DNA from: T3Sed10-241 sp036796255
GTDB taxonomy: Bacteria; Bacteroidota; Bacteroidia; Flavobacteriales_D; Cryomorphaceae
Length of the DNA stretch: 64,000 nucleotides
Assembly: GCA_036796255.1 (NCBI GenBank)
Contig: DAIRDH010000008.1
Coordinates: forward strand, 14,158 to 78,157
Reading direction: 5' to 3'
Below, in pieces: positions 45,559-54,515 of the stretch. The notes under the pieces were generated by a model, which worked only from the letters and a program-made list of their open reading frames with translations, was not told the DNA's origin and made no database searches. Numbering within the stretch: position 1 is the stretch's first letter; every line of letters begins with the position of its first letter. The position numbers were made by a program, and so were the translations under genes.

Positions 45559-47253
45559 ATGAAGCAAAATTTACCACTAAAATTCGCGCTTGCAGGACTC
45601 ATGGCGCTTGCCATTGGCGAATCACAAGCCCAACGCTACGCGACTGAAATTTTTACCGATGAGCAAATTACCGTTACGTCCAATGTGGTGTACGGAACCA
45701 ATGTTCGCTTTTTACCACCTGTGAACTTCACTAGTACGCAGGCACAGGCAGACTTATTGGACCTGCAAACTATTGCAGCCACAACAGGCGATTTTCCTGA
45801 TGCATATTTCAACCTTGCTGATGAATCCACAACTGTAAAAATTCAAAATATGCAATTGGATGTTTATGCCCCTGACATGTCTGTAGACGACGTGGAAGAG
45901 CGTCCTGTAATCATTTACCTTCACACAGGAAACTTTCTTCCCCCCCCCACCAATGGAAGCCCTACTGGCTTAAGAACGGATAGCACAGCCATAGTAACCT
46001 GTCGCCAATTTGCGAAAAGAGGATTTGTTGCTGTATCAGTATCTTATCGATTGGGCTGGAATCCTCTTGGAAACTCTGTAGAACGCAGAGGAACCCTGCT
46101 CAATGCAGTATATCGTGCAATTCAGGATACCAAGCAATCCGTTCGCTTTTTGAGAGGTGATGCTGCCGGAGAAAACACATTTGGCATTGACGCTGACAAA
46201 TTTGTTCTCTTTGGTGAAGGTTCAGGCGGCTACGTGGCGCTTGCCTACGCTACTGTGGATGACCTGGAAAACGAACTATCCGTTCCCAAATTCATCAACC
46301 CTGTGACTGGAGAATCATACGTGGATCCATCAATTGTAGGTGATGAGGAAGGTCTCAATGGTGGTTTGACCATTTACCAGGACAACGGACAGCCCACCGA
46401 CATTCAGATGACTGTAAATCTAGGCGGTGCCTTGGGAGAAATCAGCTGGCTCGAAGCCGGTGACGCACCGATGGTTGCTTTCCACGCCATTCGGGATGAC
46501 TTTGCCCCTTTTGATGACGGAACCGTTATTGTTCCAACCACCCAAGAGAATGTTGTAGATGTATCAGGTTCTAATTCTTTTATCCAGGCTGCAAATGACC
46601 TTGGCAACAACGCAATATTCAATTTGATCCCTGACGGAGATCCATTTACGGATGCAGCCAGATCTTTTTACGGAACAGGTCCTTACGAAATATCCAATGC
46701 ACTGGAGGTATCTGTAAACGACACGCCGGAAGGGCTCTACCCCATTCTTCTTCCACTGCGTCCATTTCTTCAGAACATTGCCAGCCCCTGGCAGTGGTGG
46801 GATCCAAATTCCCCTATTGCTGCAACTGTAATCGCCGAAGTGGGTGGTCAACCTATTACGGCCCACATGGCCTCTTTGGGCTCTAATCCGGATATGAGTC
46901 CCGAACAAGGTCGCACATATTTGGACACCATTTTTGGATACTCCGTGCCGCGAATAATGTGTGCCCTTGAACTGCCAGAAAACCCATGTGCACTCAGCGC
47001 CAACAACAGCATCTTCGAAAACGCAACAAGCGTTTTCCCAAATCCAACAAGGGACGCACTCACCATTCGCAACAGTGAATTCATCATGCGCCGACTTGAA
47101 GTGTATGACATTACTGGCCGAATGGTTTCCAGCAAAGTGATTAACGCCAATGAGTTCAGGTTCGAAAGAGGCCAACTCGGAGATGGTGTGTACCTCATGC
47201 AAATTGTATTTGACAACAATGAACGCATTACCAAAAAAGTGCTGTTCAATTAA
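45559..47253 (+). CDS. T9SS-secreted alpha/beta-hydrolase-like protein
   Basis: A 564-residue secreted protein with a signal peptide (LKFALAGLMALAIGESQAQ) and a C-terminal T9SS sorting domain (VFPNPTRDALTIRN onward, about 490-564). The middle resembles carboxylesterases: PVIIYLHTGNFLPPPT is the oxyanion strand and FVAVSVSYRLGWNP is typical. In carboxylesterases the nucleophile lies in GESAGG; here the segment is GEGSGG (residues 219-224), so the usual Ser is Gly221 and a Ser sits one residue later. Catalytic ability is therefore doubtful. ATG 45559 lies 28 bp after the receptor gene. A binding role on the surface is possible. Confidence 0.82.
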   Translation: MKQNLPLKFALAGLMALAIGESQAQRYATEIFTDEQITVTSNVVYGTNVRFLPPVNFTSTQAQADLLDLQTIAATTGDFPDAYFNLADESTTVKIQNMQLDVYAPDMSVDDVEERPVIIYLHTGNFLPPPTNGSPTGLRTDSTAIVTCRQFAKRGFVAVSVSYRLGWNPLGNSVERRGTLLNAVYRAIQDTKQSVRFLRGDAAGENTFGIDADKFVLFGEGSGGYVALAYATVDDLENELSVPKFINPVTGESYVDPSIVGDEEGLNGGLTIYQDNGQPTDIQMTVNLGGALGEISWLEAGDAPMVAFHAIRDDFAPFDDGTVIVPTTQENVVDVSGSNSFIQAANDLGNNAIFNLIPDGDPFTDAARSFYGTGPYEISNALEVSVNDTPEGLYPILLPLRPFLQNIASPWQWWDPNSPIAATVIAEVGGQPITAHMASLGSNPDMSPEQGRTYLDTIFGYSVPRIMCALELPENPCALSANNSIFENATSVFPNPTRDALTIRNSEFIMRRLEVYDITGRMVSSKVINANEFRFERGQLGDGVYLMQIVFDNNERITKKVLFN

Positions 47254-47274
47254 TTGATCGAAACGATCGTTGTG

Positions 47275-47309
47275 AAGCCCCTGCCCCATCGGCAGGGGCT
47301 TTATTTTTT
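47275..47309 (+). terminator. Terminator after the esterase-like gene
   Basis: A perfect 11-bp stem (AAGCCCCTGCC with GGCAGGGGCTT) around CCATC, followed by TATTTTTT. The T run runs straight into the murQ -7 box. Confidence 0.9.
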
Positions 47310-47316
47310 ACCTTTG
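47309..47316 (+). promoter_or_regulatory. -7 box of murQ
   Basis: TACCTTTG, an exact TAnnTTTG match ending 4 nt before the GTG start at 47321. The transcript should begin at or next to the start codon. Confidence 0.6.
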
Positions 47317-47320
47317 TACC

Positions 47321-48127
47321 GTGAAAAAAATCACCGAACAAGAATCGCTCTACCAAGACCTTGAAAAAAAATCGGTTGCGGAAATACTGGGCGACATCAA
47401 CGCTGAAGACGCCAAAGTGGCCACTGCCGTATCTGACAGTATGCCGCAAATCACAGCCCTTGTTGAGGCGGCTGTAAGTCGCATGCAGCAAGGCGGGCGC
47501 CTCTTCTACATTGGCGCCGGTACCAGCGGACGGCTCGGCATTGTGGATGCATCAGAATGCCCTCCCACCTTTGGGGTGCCACACGGCCTCGTGGTAGGCA
47601 TCATCGCCGGTGGAGATGCTGCCATCCGCAAAGCGGTTGAATTTGCAGAAGACGACACCGCCCAGGGCTGGAGCGACCTGCAAGCCCATGCCATCGGCGC
47701 GCTCGACACCTTAATTGGCATAGCGGCCTCAGGAAGCACGCCCTATGTGATAGGTGCCTTGCAAAAAGCCCGGGAAGCTGGCGTACTCACCGGCTGCATC
47801 ACCTGCAATCCCGGTGCCCCGGTAGCCCATGCCTGCGAGTATCCCATCGAGGTAAATGTAGGCCCAGAATACGTCACTGGTAGCACGAGAATGAAATCGG
47901 GAACTGCCCAAAAACTGGTGCTCAATATGATTTCCACCGCGCTCATGATACAACTGGGCAGGGTAAAGGGCAACCGCATGGTCGACATGCAGCTCAGCAA
48001 CAACAAGCTGATAGACCGCGGCACGCGCATGGTAATGGACGAACTTAAAGTAAGCTACCAGATAGCCAACGACTTACTAAAAAAACATGGCAATGTGAGG
48101 CAAGCCATTGAACAACATAAGGCTTAA
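47321..48127 (+). CDS. murQ: N-acetylmuramic acid 6-phosphate etherase
   Basis: A 268-residue SIS-domain enzyme that cleaves MurNAc-6-phosphate to GlcNAc-6-phosphate and D-lactate in peptidoglycan recycling. Signatures are FYIGAGTSGRLGIVDASECP (about 64-83) and TGSTRMKSGTAQKLVLNMIS (about 185-204). It starts with GTG 47321; upstream bases are occupied by the promoter, and no other start fits the family N-terminus ITEQESLYQDLE. It appears leaderless. The next gene is 14 bp away in the same direction. Confidence 0.96.
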   Translation: MKKITEQESLYQDLEKKSVAEILGDINAEDAKVATAVSDSMPQITALVEAAVSRMQQGGRLFYIGAGTSGRLGIVDASECPPTFGVPHGLVVGIIAGGDAAIRKAVEFAEDDTAQGWSDLQAHAIGALDTLIGIAASGSTPYVIGALQKAREAGVLTGCITCNPGAPVAHACEYPIEVNVGPEYVTGSTRMKSGTAQKLVLNMISTALMIQLGRVKGNRMVDMQLSNNKLIDRGTRMVMDELKVSYQIANDLLKKHGNVRQAIEQHKA

Positions 48128-48141
48128 ATTGTCATCGCAAC

Positions 48142-48720
48142 ATGCACGCACTGGAACCATACTACAGCTGGAGGCAGTACTACACCGCCGAAGACGACCC
48201 GAGATCGCCGTTTTACGGCCGCGAGTACAGCGAATTTGAATTCAGCTTGCAAGTTTACGACCACTTAATCCACCCGCAATGGGATGACTTTGGTTCGCAG
48301 ACACTCTTTCTCAAAATCATCTTTGCAGATTACATTCAGGGCTTTGCCATCATTGAGCTCATTGGTGAGTGGAACGATTGCCTACACAACGACATCATGT
48401 TCCTAAAGCGCGACCTTATCGAATTTCTTATCGAGCAGGGCATTAACAAGTATATTCTCATCGGTGAGAACGTGCTCAACTTTCATTATTCTGACGACTG
48501 CTATTACGAGGAGTGGTTTGAAGAGGTGAGCGAAGACGATGGTTGGATTGCAGCCCTCAACTTTCCGGAGCATGTGATGCGGGAGTTCAGCGCCGCCAAC
48601 ATCGACAGCTATTTTGTACTCGGCGGCTTGCTGAACGACCTGGAATGGCGCACACTCAAACCCCACGCGCTTTTCGCCCGTGTGGAGGCCTACATGCAGC
48701 GCAGGCTGCTCTCTACGTAA
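48142..48720 (+). CDS. Conserved hypothetical protein
   Basis: A 192-residue soluble, strongly acidic protein rich in aromatic residues (YYSWRQYYT, FHYSDDCYYEEWFEEV). A central segment KYILIGENVLNFHY looks like a beta-strand core. No domain is recognised. It lies 14 bp after murQ and is probably in the same transcript. Its last 8 bases overlap the end of the Nudix gene on the other strand. Confidence 0.75.
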   Translation: MHALEPYYSWRQYYTAEDDPRSPFYGREYSEFEFSLQVYDHLIHPQWDDFGSQTLFLKIIFADYIQGFAIIELIGEWNDCLHNDIMFLKRDLIEFLIEQGINKYILIGENVLNFHYSDDCYYEEWFEEVSEDDGWIAALNFPEHVMREFSAANIDSYFVLGGLLNDLEWRTLKPHALFARVEAYMQRRLLST

Positions 48721-49147
48721 TATCTGGAAGGCCTTTCAGCAAAGGCACCATCTTTTTATCGACGGGAAAAGTGAAGTGATCTTCATTGAGCGCTTCGAGG
48801 GCTACCCACTTGAATTGCTGATCGTCCACAAGGGCTTTGAGTTCAGGTATGCCTTCCGGCAAATGGGTCAGCGCAACGCGGTAATACACGGAAATAACCT
48901 GGTGATTGGGATTGAAGGCGGAGGCTACAAAAAAATCAGTGGTGTAGAGGTGATCGAGGACATTCACCTCTAGCTCGAGCTCCTCCATAAATTCCCTGCT
49001 GAGGGCATCTCTCAAGCCTTCGCCGTATTCGAGTCCGCCGCCGGGCAGCTTGGTAAATGCGCGACCCGCATAGTGCTCATCGCTCAGAAGGATGTGCCGG
49101 CGGTGCACCAAAGCGCCATATACCCGCACATTGAATGGAAATGACAT
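48713..49147 (-). CDS. Nudix hydrolase
   Basis: A 144-residue hydrolase of nucleoside diphosphate-linked compounds. The Nudix box runs from GGGLEYGEGL to SREFMEELELEV (about residues 35-60), with all key Glu residues present. Substrate cannot be told from sequence. Its ATG overlaps the mnmD stop by one base (TGATG), so the two are coupled. Confidence 0.92.
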   Translation of the reverse strand: MSFPFNVRVYGALVHRRHILLSDEHYAGRAFTKLPGGGLEYGEGLRDALSREFMEELELEVNVLDHLYTTDFFVASAFNPNHQVISVYYRVALTHLPEGIPELKALVDDQQFKWVALEALNEDHFTFPVDKKMVPLLKGLPDIT

Positions 49148-49869
49148 CAGTTCGCAGGTTTTATCGCCCTCACCATCTCACGCTTACCCGGAGGGCCGGG
49201 CAACTTCTCCACGAGAAAACCCGCTTCGAGCATATTGCGTCGCACTAAGCCTTTTGAGGCATAAGTCACTAAAGCGCCACCTGGCTTGAGCATGTTCAGA
49301 CATTTTCTAAAAACTTCCACACTCCACAACTCTTCCTGCGCCCTGAAGCCAAAGGCATCAAACAGTATCAAATGGTAAGCCTCGGATTCGGGCGTCCACT
49401 TCATAAAGTCATCCTGAAATTTGAATAGCGAGAAATTCGGATGTATCGAGATCAGCTCATTCCAAAGGGCTGCATGAAGACCCTCAAATATTTTGGCGGC
49501 TTCTGGATCATCGATATGTTCGCAATAATTGAGCACACTGCACATTTGCGGTTCAAGCGGATAGAGCTCTATGCTCTTGAAAGTCACGGGCCGCCCCTCC
49601 TCTTTTGCTGTCAAGGCAGTAACCAAGGCATTGAGTCCGGTGCCAAAGCCAACTTCAAAAACCTTGACATCGCCCAGCACTTTCTCAAATACCCATTTCA
49701 ATCCCGCTTCGATGTACACGTGGTAAGCCTCGCGCACCGAGCTATGAAATGAATGGTAGTGCTCGCCCAGCGCAGGTATGAAAAGGGTGTGGCTACCATC
49801 GCCAGTGGCAACCACCTCAGGGGCATATTTTTCTTTGGCGCCTTGTAGGGCATTCAGCTCATTTTCCAT
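49147..49869 (-). CDS. mnmD: tRNA (mnm5s2U34) methyltransferase MnmD
   Basis: A 240-residue SAM-dependent methyltransferase corresponding to the N-terminal half of MnmC. FEVGFGTGLNALV (about 71-83) binds SAM, and LILFDAFGFRAQEELW with YASKGLVRRNMLEAGF are family features. It adds the last methyl group on the wobble uridine of several tRNAs. The oxidoreductase half of MnmC is absent, as is usual for MnmD. It is the first gene of a pair with the Nudix hydrolase. Confidence 0.93.
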   Translation of the reverse strand: MENELNALQGAKEKYAPEVVATGDGSHTLFIPALGEHYHSFHSSVREAYHVYIEAGLKWVFEKVLGDVKVFEVGFGTGLNALVTALTAKEEGRPVTFKSIELYPLEPQMCSVLNYCEHIDDPEAAKIFEGLHAALWNELISIHPNFSLFKFQDDFMKWTPESEAYHLILFDAFGFRAQEELWSVEVFRKCLNMLKPGGALVTYASKGLVRRNMLEAGFLVEKLPGPPGKREMVRAIKPAN

Positions 49870-49896
49870 CCCAACATTGAATTAATGGTGCGGGCA

Positions 49897-49904
49897 CAAA
49901 CTTA
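49897..49904 (-). promoter_or_regulatory. -7 box of mnmD
   Basis: TAAGTTTG on the minus strand, an exact TAnnTTTG match 27 bp before the ATG at 49869. Confidence 0.5.
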
Positions 49905-49972
49905 CGAAAGTTTGAAGTGCAGCCTTTACGGAAACGATGAAGCAGCCAGAACCAATATTGACCAAACAATCC

Positions 49973-52039
49973 TTACTCAATGATCTTGAATTCAGTGCGC
50001 CTGTTCTCCTGTCGGCCTTCAGGGCTGTCATTGCTGGCAATGGGCTGGGCCTTGCCGTAGCCTGCATAGATAAGCTGCGACGCGGGCACGCCTGCGGCCA
50101 CAAGGTGCTCCACCACCGCTTTGGCCCTGTTTTCTGAAAGTTTCTGGTTGTATTCGTCTCCGCCTACATTGTCGGTATGGCCTGAGATTTCCACCTTGAT
50201 CTGAGGATTCTCAACAATCAGCACTTTCAAGCGCTCCAGCTCCGCCTCCGATTCTTGTCGGATGGTGTAGGCATTGTAATCGAAGAAGATGTTGCGCAAC
50301 ACAATGGTCTCCCCAATCTTGATGCGCTTGAGGCGAATTACCTTGTAAAACTCCTTGTACACCGCCGTGTCGGGAATGTCAAAGTTCATAGAGTTAAAGA
50401 GGTATTTGTCGGCATTGACGTTGAGTCCATAATTGCGGCCCGCAGGCAGCATCACAAGGTAGGAGCCATTGCCGGGGTCGCTTTGAAAGGTGGCTATCAC
50501 ACCCGATGTTTTGTTGTCGATCAGGTCAATGGCCGCCGATACGGGCTCACCTGTCACGTCATCGACCACAGTCCCTTTAAGCAAAATCATGCGGCTGGTT
50601 CTGATTTTCACCTCGGGCTGCATGGGAATTTCCATGATTTTCTCATCGCTGCCCACCATCAATTGCTCCTCCACATTAAGTACAGGCTGTTTTTCGGGCC
50701 CGAGAAAAGTGATGCGGTAAATGTCCTTATCGCCGAAGCCATCTTCGCGAATAGATGCGTAATAAGCCGTGCGGCCATCGGCGGCCACCACGAAGAATAC
50801 ATCATCGTCAGGTGTGTTGATGGGGTGGCCTACATTGACGGGGCGCTGCCATTGTCCGTTGAGCTTTTCGGTGTAGAAGATGTCGTTGCCCCCCATGGAG
50901 TTGTGGCCCCGTGAACTGAAGTACAGGGTTTTGCCATCAGGGTGCAGGTACACGCCATCCTCGTCGTATGGGGAGTTGACTGTAGGGCCCAGGTTTTCAG
51001 CCAGGCCCCAATCACCCTTGCGCGCATCCCAACGCGCCACATAAATGTCCTTGCCTCCGAAACCTCCTTCGCGGTCGGAGATGAAGTATAGTTGGTTGCC
51101 ATCGTATGAAAGGGCTGCTGAGGTCTCATGTGCCGATGAGTTGATGCTTTTCCCAAGGGACTTCGGCTTGGTCCACATGTTGTTTTCAAGCTGTGAAATG
51201 TAGATATCCCCATTGCCTTTATTGCTGCCCTTAAACACAAAAAGCGTACGCCCGTCGGGCGAAAGCCCACTGCTCGCATCGTGGCCTGAGCCATTGATGT
51301 TTTCGCCAATATTGCTGAGCGGAGTCCACTCCCCTGCTTTGTTGCGGCTGAAGTAAATGTCCTCATAAGGCAGGTTGTCCATCTCATCTTTTAGCCCGCC
51401 CACTGCATCATTTCGCCGCGCCGTGATGATCAGCAAGCTCTCATCGGTCGAGATGAGAGGCGCATATTCGGGCGCTGCTGAATTGATGTTTGGTCCCAGA
51501 TTGTCAATCCATACCCGCTCTTTGGTCGCGGTGATTGCCTTGCCATTTTTCACCTCATCGATGTATTTCTGGATGGCTTTGCTCTCCTCGGGATCGCTTT
51601 TCTCGCGCCGCAGCACATCCATTTGCTTCATGTATTCCTCCAGCGCTTTATCCCACATGCTATTGAGGTGGTAGCCTTTGCCCAGCAGGTAGTGAATGCT
51701 ATACGCGTCATAATCTGGGGCGAGCTCATATGAGCGCTTGATGAAATCGAGGCTGCGGTATTTGTACGCAGAGTGGAGGTAACACACACCGAGTTTGTAA
51801 TTGATCTCCGCGCTCTTGGGGTTGAAGGCATAAGCCCTTTCATAATAGGGTATGGCGAGGTTGTAATAGCTGGTATTGTTGGCCAAAAATATCTTATCGC
51901 CTTCCTTGATATCCGCCTTGGCGTTTTTCAATCCTTCCTTATCGTCAGGAAAGTATTCTTTTTCAAAGGGCACGTCCTGTGCCTTTACGGCAAATGTGCA
52001 GAGCACCAGGACGCAAATGAGTGTGGAGAGTCGCTTCAT
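49973..52039 (-). CDS. OmpA-family protein with TPR, beta-propeller and CRD (PorE-like)
   Basis: A 688-residue protein. The signal peptide is RLSTLICVLVLCTFAVKAQ. TPR-like helices cover about 20-160, PD40/WD40-like blades about 180-430 (SPDGRTLFVFKG, YDGNQLYFISDREGG, DGKTLYFSSRG), a carboxypeptidase regulatory-like domain about 490-570 and an OmpA peptidoglycan-binding domain about 580-688 (GHTDNVGGDEYNQKLSENRA). This order matches PorE, which anchors the T9SS ring to peptidoglycan, though Bacteroidota carry paralogues of the same order. The longest frame adds 18 non-signal residues; ATG 52039 is used. It is 7 bp downstream of the TPR gene. Confidence 0.88.
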   Translation of the reverse strand: MKRLSTLICVLVLCTFAVKAQDVPFEKEYFPDDKEGLKNAKADIKEGDKIFLANNTSYYNLAIPYYERAYAFNPKSAEINYKLGVCYLHSAYKYRSLDFIKRSYELAPDYDAYSIHYLLGKGYHLNSMWDKALEEYMKQMDVLRREKSDPEESKAIQKYIDEVKNGKAITATKERVWIDNLGPNINSAAPEYAPLISTDESLLIITARRNDAVGGLKDEMDNLPYEDIYFSRNKAGEWTPLSNIGENINGSGHDASSGLSPDGRTLFVFKGSNKGNGDIYISQLENNMWTKPKSLGKSINSSAHETSAALSYDGNQLYFISDREGGFGGKDIYVARWDARKGDWGLAENLGPTVNSPYDEDGVYLHPDGKTLYFSSRGHNSMGGNDIFYTEKLNGQWQRPVNVGHPINTPDDDVFFVVAADGRTAYYASIREDGFGDKDIYRITFLGPEKQPVLNVEEQLMVGSDEKIMEIPMQPEVKIRTSRMILLKGTVVDDVTGEPVSAAIDLIDNKTSGVIATFQSDPGNGSYLVMLPAGRNYGLNVNADKYLFNSMNFDIPDTAVYKEFYKVIRLKRIKIGETIVLRNIFFDYNAYTIRQESEAELERLKVLIVENPQIKVEISGHTDNVGGDEYNQKLSENRAKAVVEHLVAAGVPASQLIYAGYGKAQPIASNDSPEGRQENRRTEFKIIE

Positions 52040-52046
52040 GGTTTCT

Positions 52047-53144
52047 TCAGTATTTGCAGGATATGGATCTGTACGTCTCGGCGTTGGCCACATTCATTGC
52101 GGCGGCCTTTTCCCAGTCAGCACAAGCGCCAGTCATGTCGCGTATCATTTCGCGGGCTATGCCTCTATTGAGGTAAGCCAGGGCATAATTCGCGTCGATT
52201 TTTATGGCACTGCTGGCGTAATCAATGGCTTCCTGATAGCGTTCCTGTTTGATCAATGCGCCTGCAAGGTTATTGTGCGCAAAGGCGTATTTCGGATCCA
52301 AATCAACAGCGGTTCTAAAGTCGCGCTCCGCCTTTTCATACTCTTCCATCAGGAAGTGAATGTAACCACGGTTGTTGACCACCACGGCATTTTCGCCATC
52401 AAGGCGCACCGCCTGGCTGAATTCTGTGAGGGCTTCGGGGTACAGTTCCATTTTGCGGTAAGCGGCGCCCAGATTTGCATATGCGCGGCTCAGCCCTGGG
52501 TCGAGCTTGATGGCTTTTTCAAAATCGGCCACCGCCTCCTTAAGTCTGCCCAGGGTCATCAGGGCACTGCCCCTGTTTTGGTAGGCACCGGCATTGTTGG
52601 CATCGTGCTTTATGGCCACGTCAAAATCACTGCTCGCGGCCTTCATATCGCCATTCATGAAATGCAGCTCAGCCCGGTACAGGGAAGCTTCACCCACTTT
52701 CACGCCTTTGTCGATCGTCTCGGCATAACACTGAATGGCGCGATCGTGGTGCCCGAGTAAGTGGTGGGCCCGCGCCCGAAGGAAGTAGGCATCCGTAATG
52801 GTGTCTGACAGCAAGAGGTAGCGGTCGAGGTCGGGCGTGGCAAGGGAGTAGCGCTTGCCCTCCATGTAAGCCGCGGCCCTGTTGTAGTAAGCTTTCGCAA
52901 AATTGGGCTCGAGCTCGAGTGCCTGTGAAAATGCAGTGATCGCCTCATCGAGCTGGTATTTCTTGTAGGCATTGAGCCCGTCGTTGTAGAGTGAAAGCGC
53001 CTCGGGCGAGAGGCCTCCCTCTTGCTGAGATGCATCGAGGGTATCGGCTGCAATGCTCACTTGCACAGTATCTACCTGGGCAGAAACAGAAATCCAGAGA
53101 AGGCTGGCGAGCACAGACGAAGGAAAATATTTTGCTAAGGTCAT
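52047..53144 (-). CDS. TPR-repeat secreted protein
   Basis: A 365-residue protein with a signal-like N-terminus (YFPSSVLASLLWISVSAQ) and about eight tetratricopeptide repeats (FAKAYYNRAAAYMEGKRYS, AGAYQNRGSALMTLGRLKEA, YALAYLNRGIAREM). TPRs are protein-binding scaffolds. It sits 7 bp upstream of the PorE-like gene in one operon, so a joint envelope role is likely. The partner is unknown. Confidence 0.85.
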   Translation of the reverse strand: MTLAKYFPSSVLASLLWISVSAQVDTVQVSIAADTLDASQQEGGLSPEALSLYNDGLNAYKKYQLDEAITAFSQALELEPNFAKAYYNRAAAYMEGKRYSLATPDLDRYLLLSDTITDAYFLRARAHHLLGHHDRAIQCYAETIDKGVKVGEASLYRAELHFMNGDMKAASSDFDVAIKHDANNAGAYQNRGSALMTLGRLKEAVADFEKAIKLDPGLSRAYANLGAAYRKMELYPEALTEFSQAVRLDGENAVVVNNRGYIHFLMEEYEKAERDFRTAVDLDPKYAFAHNNLAGALIKQERYQEAIDYASSAIKIDANYALAYLNRGIAREMIRDMTGACADWEKAAAMNVANAETYRSISCKY

Positions 53145-53234
53145 TATAACGGCTTTGATGTGAAGGTCGCAGTAATGCGCAGGCTTTTGTTGGTAACGCC
53201 TGCCTACTTATGAAGCGCTCCCGGTGGAAAACCC

Positions 53235-53242
53235 TAATTTTG
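53235..53242 (+). promoter_or_regulatory. -7 box of the M42 peptidase gene
   Basis: TAATTTTG, an exact TAnnTTTG match 12 bp before the ATG at 53255, leaving a leader of about 8 nt. It excludes the earlier start at 53210. Confidence 0.55.
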
Positions 53243-53254
53243 ACCAAAAAAGAA

Positions 53255-54504
53255 ATGGCACAAAAATCTTTGCTGACTCCGGCTTCGCTCAAATTTCTCG
53301 AAAAGTACATCAACAACCCCTCCCCGACGGGTTTTGAAGTTTTGGGACAGCAAGCCTGGATCGACTACCTCAAACCATACATTGACAGCTATGAAGTAGA
53401 CACTTACGGCTCCGTAGCCGCGGTGATCAATCCGGGTCAAAAGTACAAAGTGGCCATCGAGGCCCACGCCGATGAGATCAGCTGGTTTGTAAACTACATC
53501 ACCGACAAGGGTTTTATCTACCTGCGCCGCAACGGTGGCAGCGACCATATGATTGCACCGAGCAAGCGCGTTATCATTCACACGGACAAAGGCCCGGTGC
53601 GCGCCGTATTTGGATGGCCGGCCATTCACACCCGCAACCTTGCAGCGGGCAAGGAAGAGAGCCCCAGCATGAAAAACATCTTCCTCGACTGCGGTTGTGT
53701 GACGAAGGAAGAGGTTGAAAAACTGGGCGTTCATGTGGGCTGTGTCGTGACCTTCGAAGATGAGTTTATGACCCTCAACGACCGTTACTACGTAGGCCGC
53801 GCACTCGATAACCGCATGGGCGGCTTTATGATTGCCGAAGTGGCAAGGCTCCTTCAGAAAAACAAAAAGAAACTGCCCTTTACCTTGTACATCGTCAATG
53901 CAGTACAGGAAGAGATTGGACTGCGCGGGGCTGAGATGATAAGCCGCAAACTGGCCCCTGATGTGGCCATTGTAACGGATGTATGCCACGACACGCAAAC
54001 TCCGATGATCGATAAGATTGAACAAGGTGACCTTCACAGTGGCAAAGGGCCCGTGCTCACTTACGGACCAGCGGTTCAAAATAACCTGCTGAAGAAAATC
54101 ATTGCCACTGCCGACGCGAAGAAGATTCCCTTCCAACGGGCAGCTGCGAGCAGAAGCACAGGTACAGACACAGATTCATTTGCATACTCAGGCACTGGTG
54201 TGGCCTCAGCACTTATTTCATTGCCATTGCGTTATATGCACACTACCGTCGAGATGGTGAATAAGGAAGATGTAGAGCACGTGATCACACTGATATACGA
54301 GACCTTGCTCAACATCAAGNNNNNNNNNNNNNNNNNNNNNNNNNNNNNNNNNNNNNNNNNNNNNNNNNNNNNNNNNNNNNNNNNNNNNNNNNNNNNNNNN
54401 NNNNNNNNNNNNNNNNNNNGGAAGATGTAGAGCACGTGATCACACTGATATACGAGACCTTGCTCAACATCAAGTCAGGCGAAGATTTCCGCTACCTGAA
54501 GTGA
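53255..54504 (+). CDS. M42 family metallopeptidase (split by a false gap)
   Basis: An aminopeptidase with two metal ions. Ligands are in IEAHADEISW, ALDNRMGGF, VQEEIGLRGA and YMHTTVEM. M42 enzymes form large tetrahedral complexes that trim peptides in the cytosol. The 100-N gap at 54320-54419 shifts the frame and makes an early stop. The 55 bases before the gap recur exactly after it; merging them restores the frame and gives a 364-residue protein ending GEDFRYLK with TGA at 54502-54504, the family length. The gene is intact in reality. Confidence 0.93.
54265..54474. other. False assembly gap flanked by a 55-bp duplicate
   Basis: Bases 54265-54319 and 54420-54474 are identical (55 bp), with 100 N between. 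This is what happens when two contigs that share a 55-bp end overlap are scaffolded without merging. No real sequence is missing. Confidence 0.95.
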
Positions 54505-54515
54505 CTTAGATTTAA

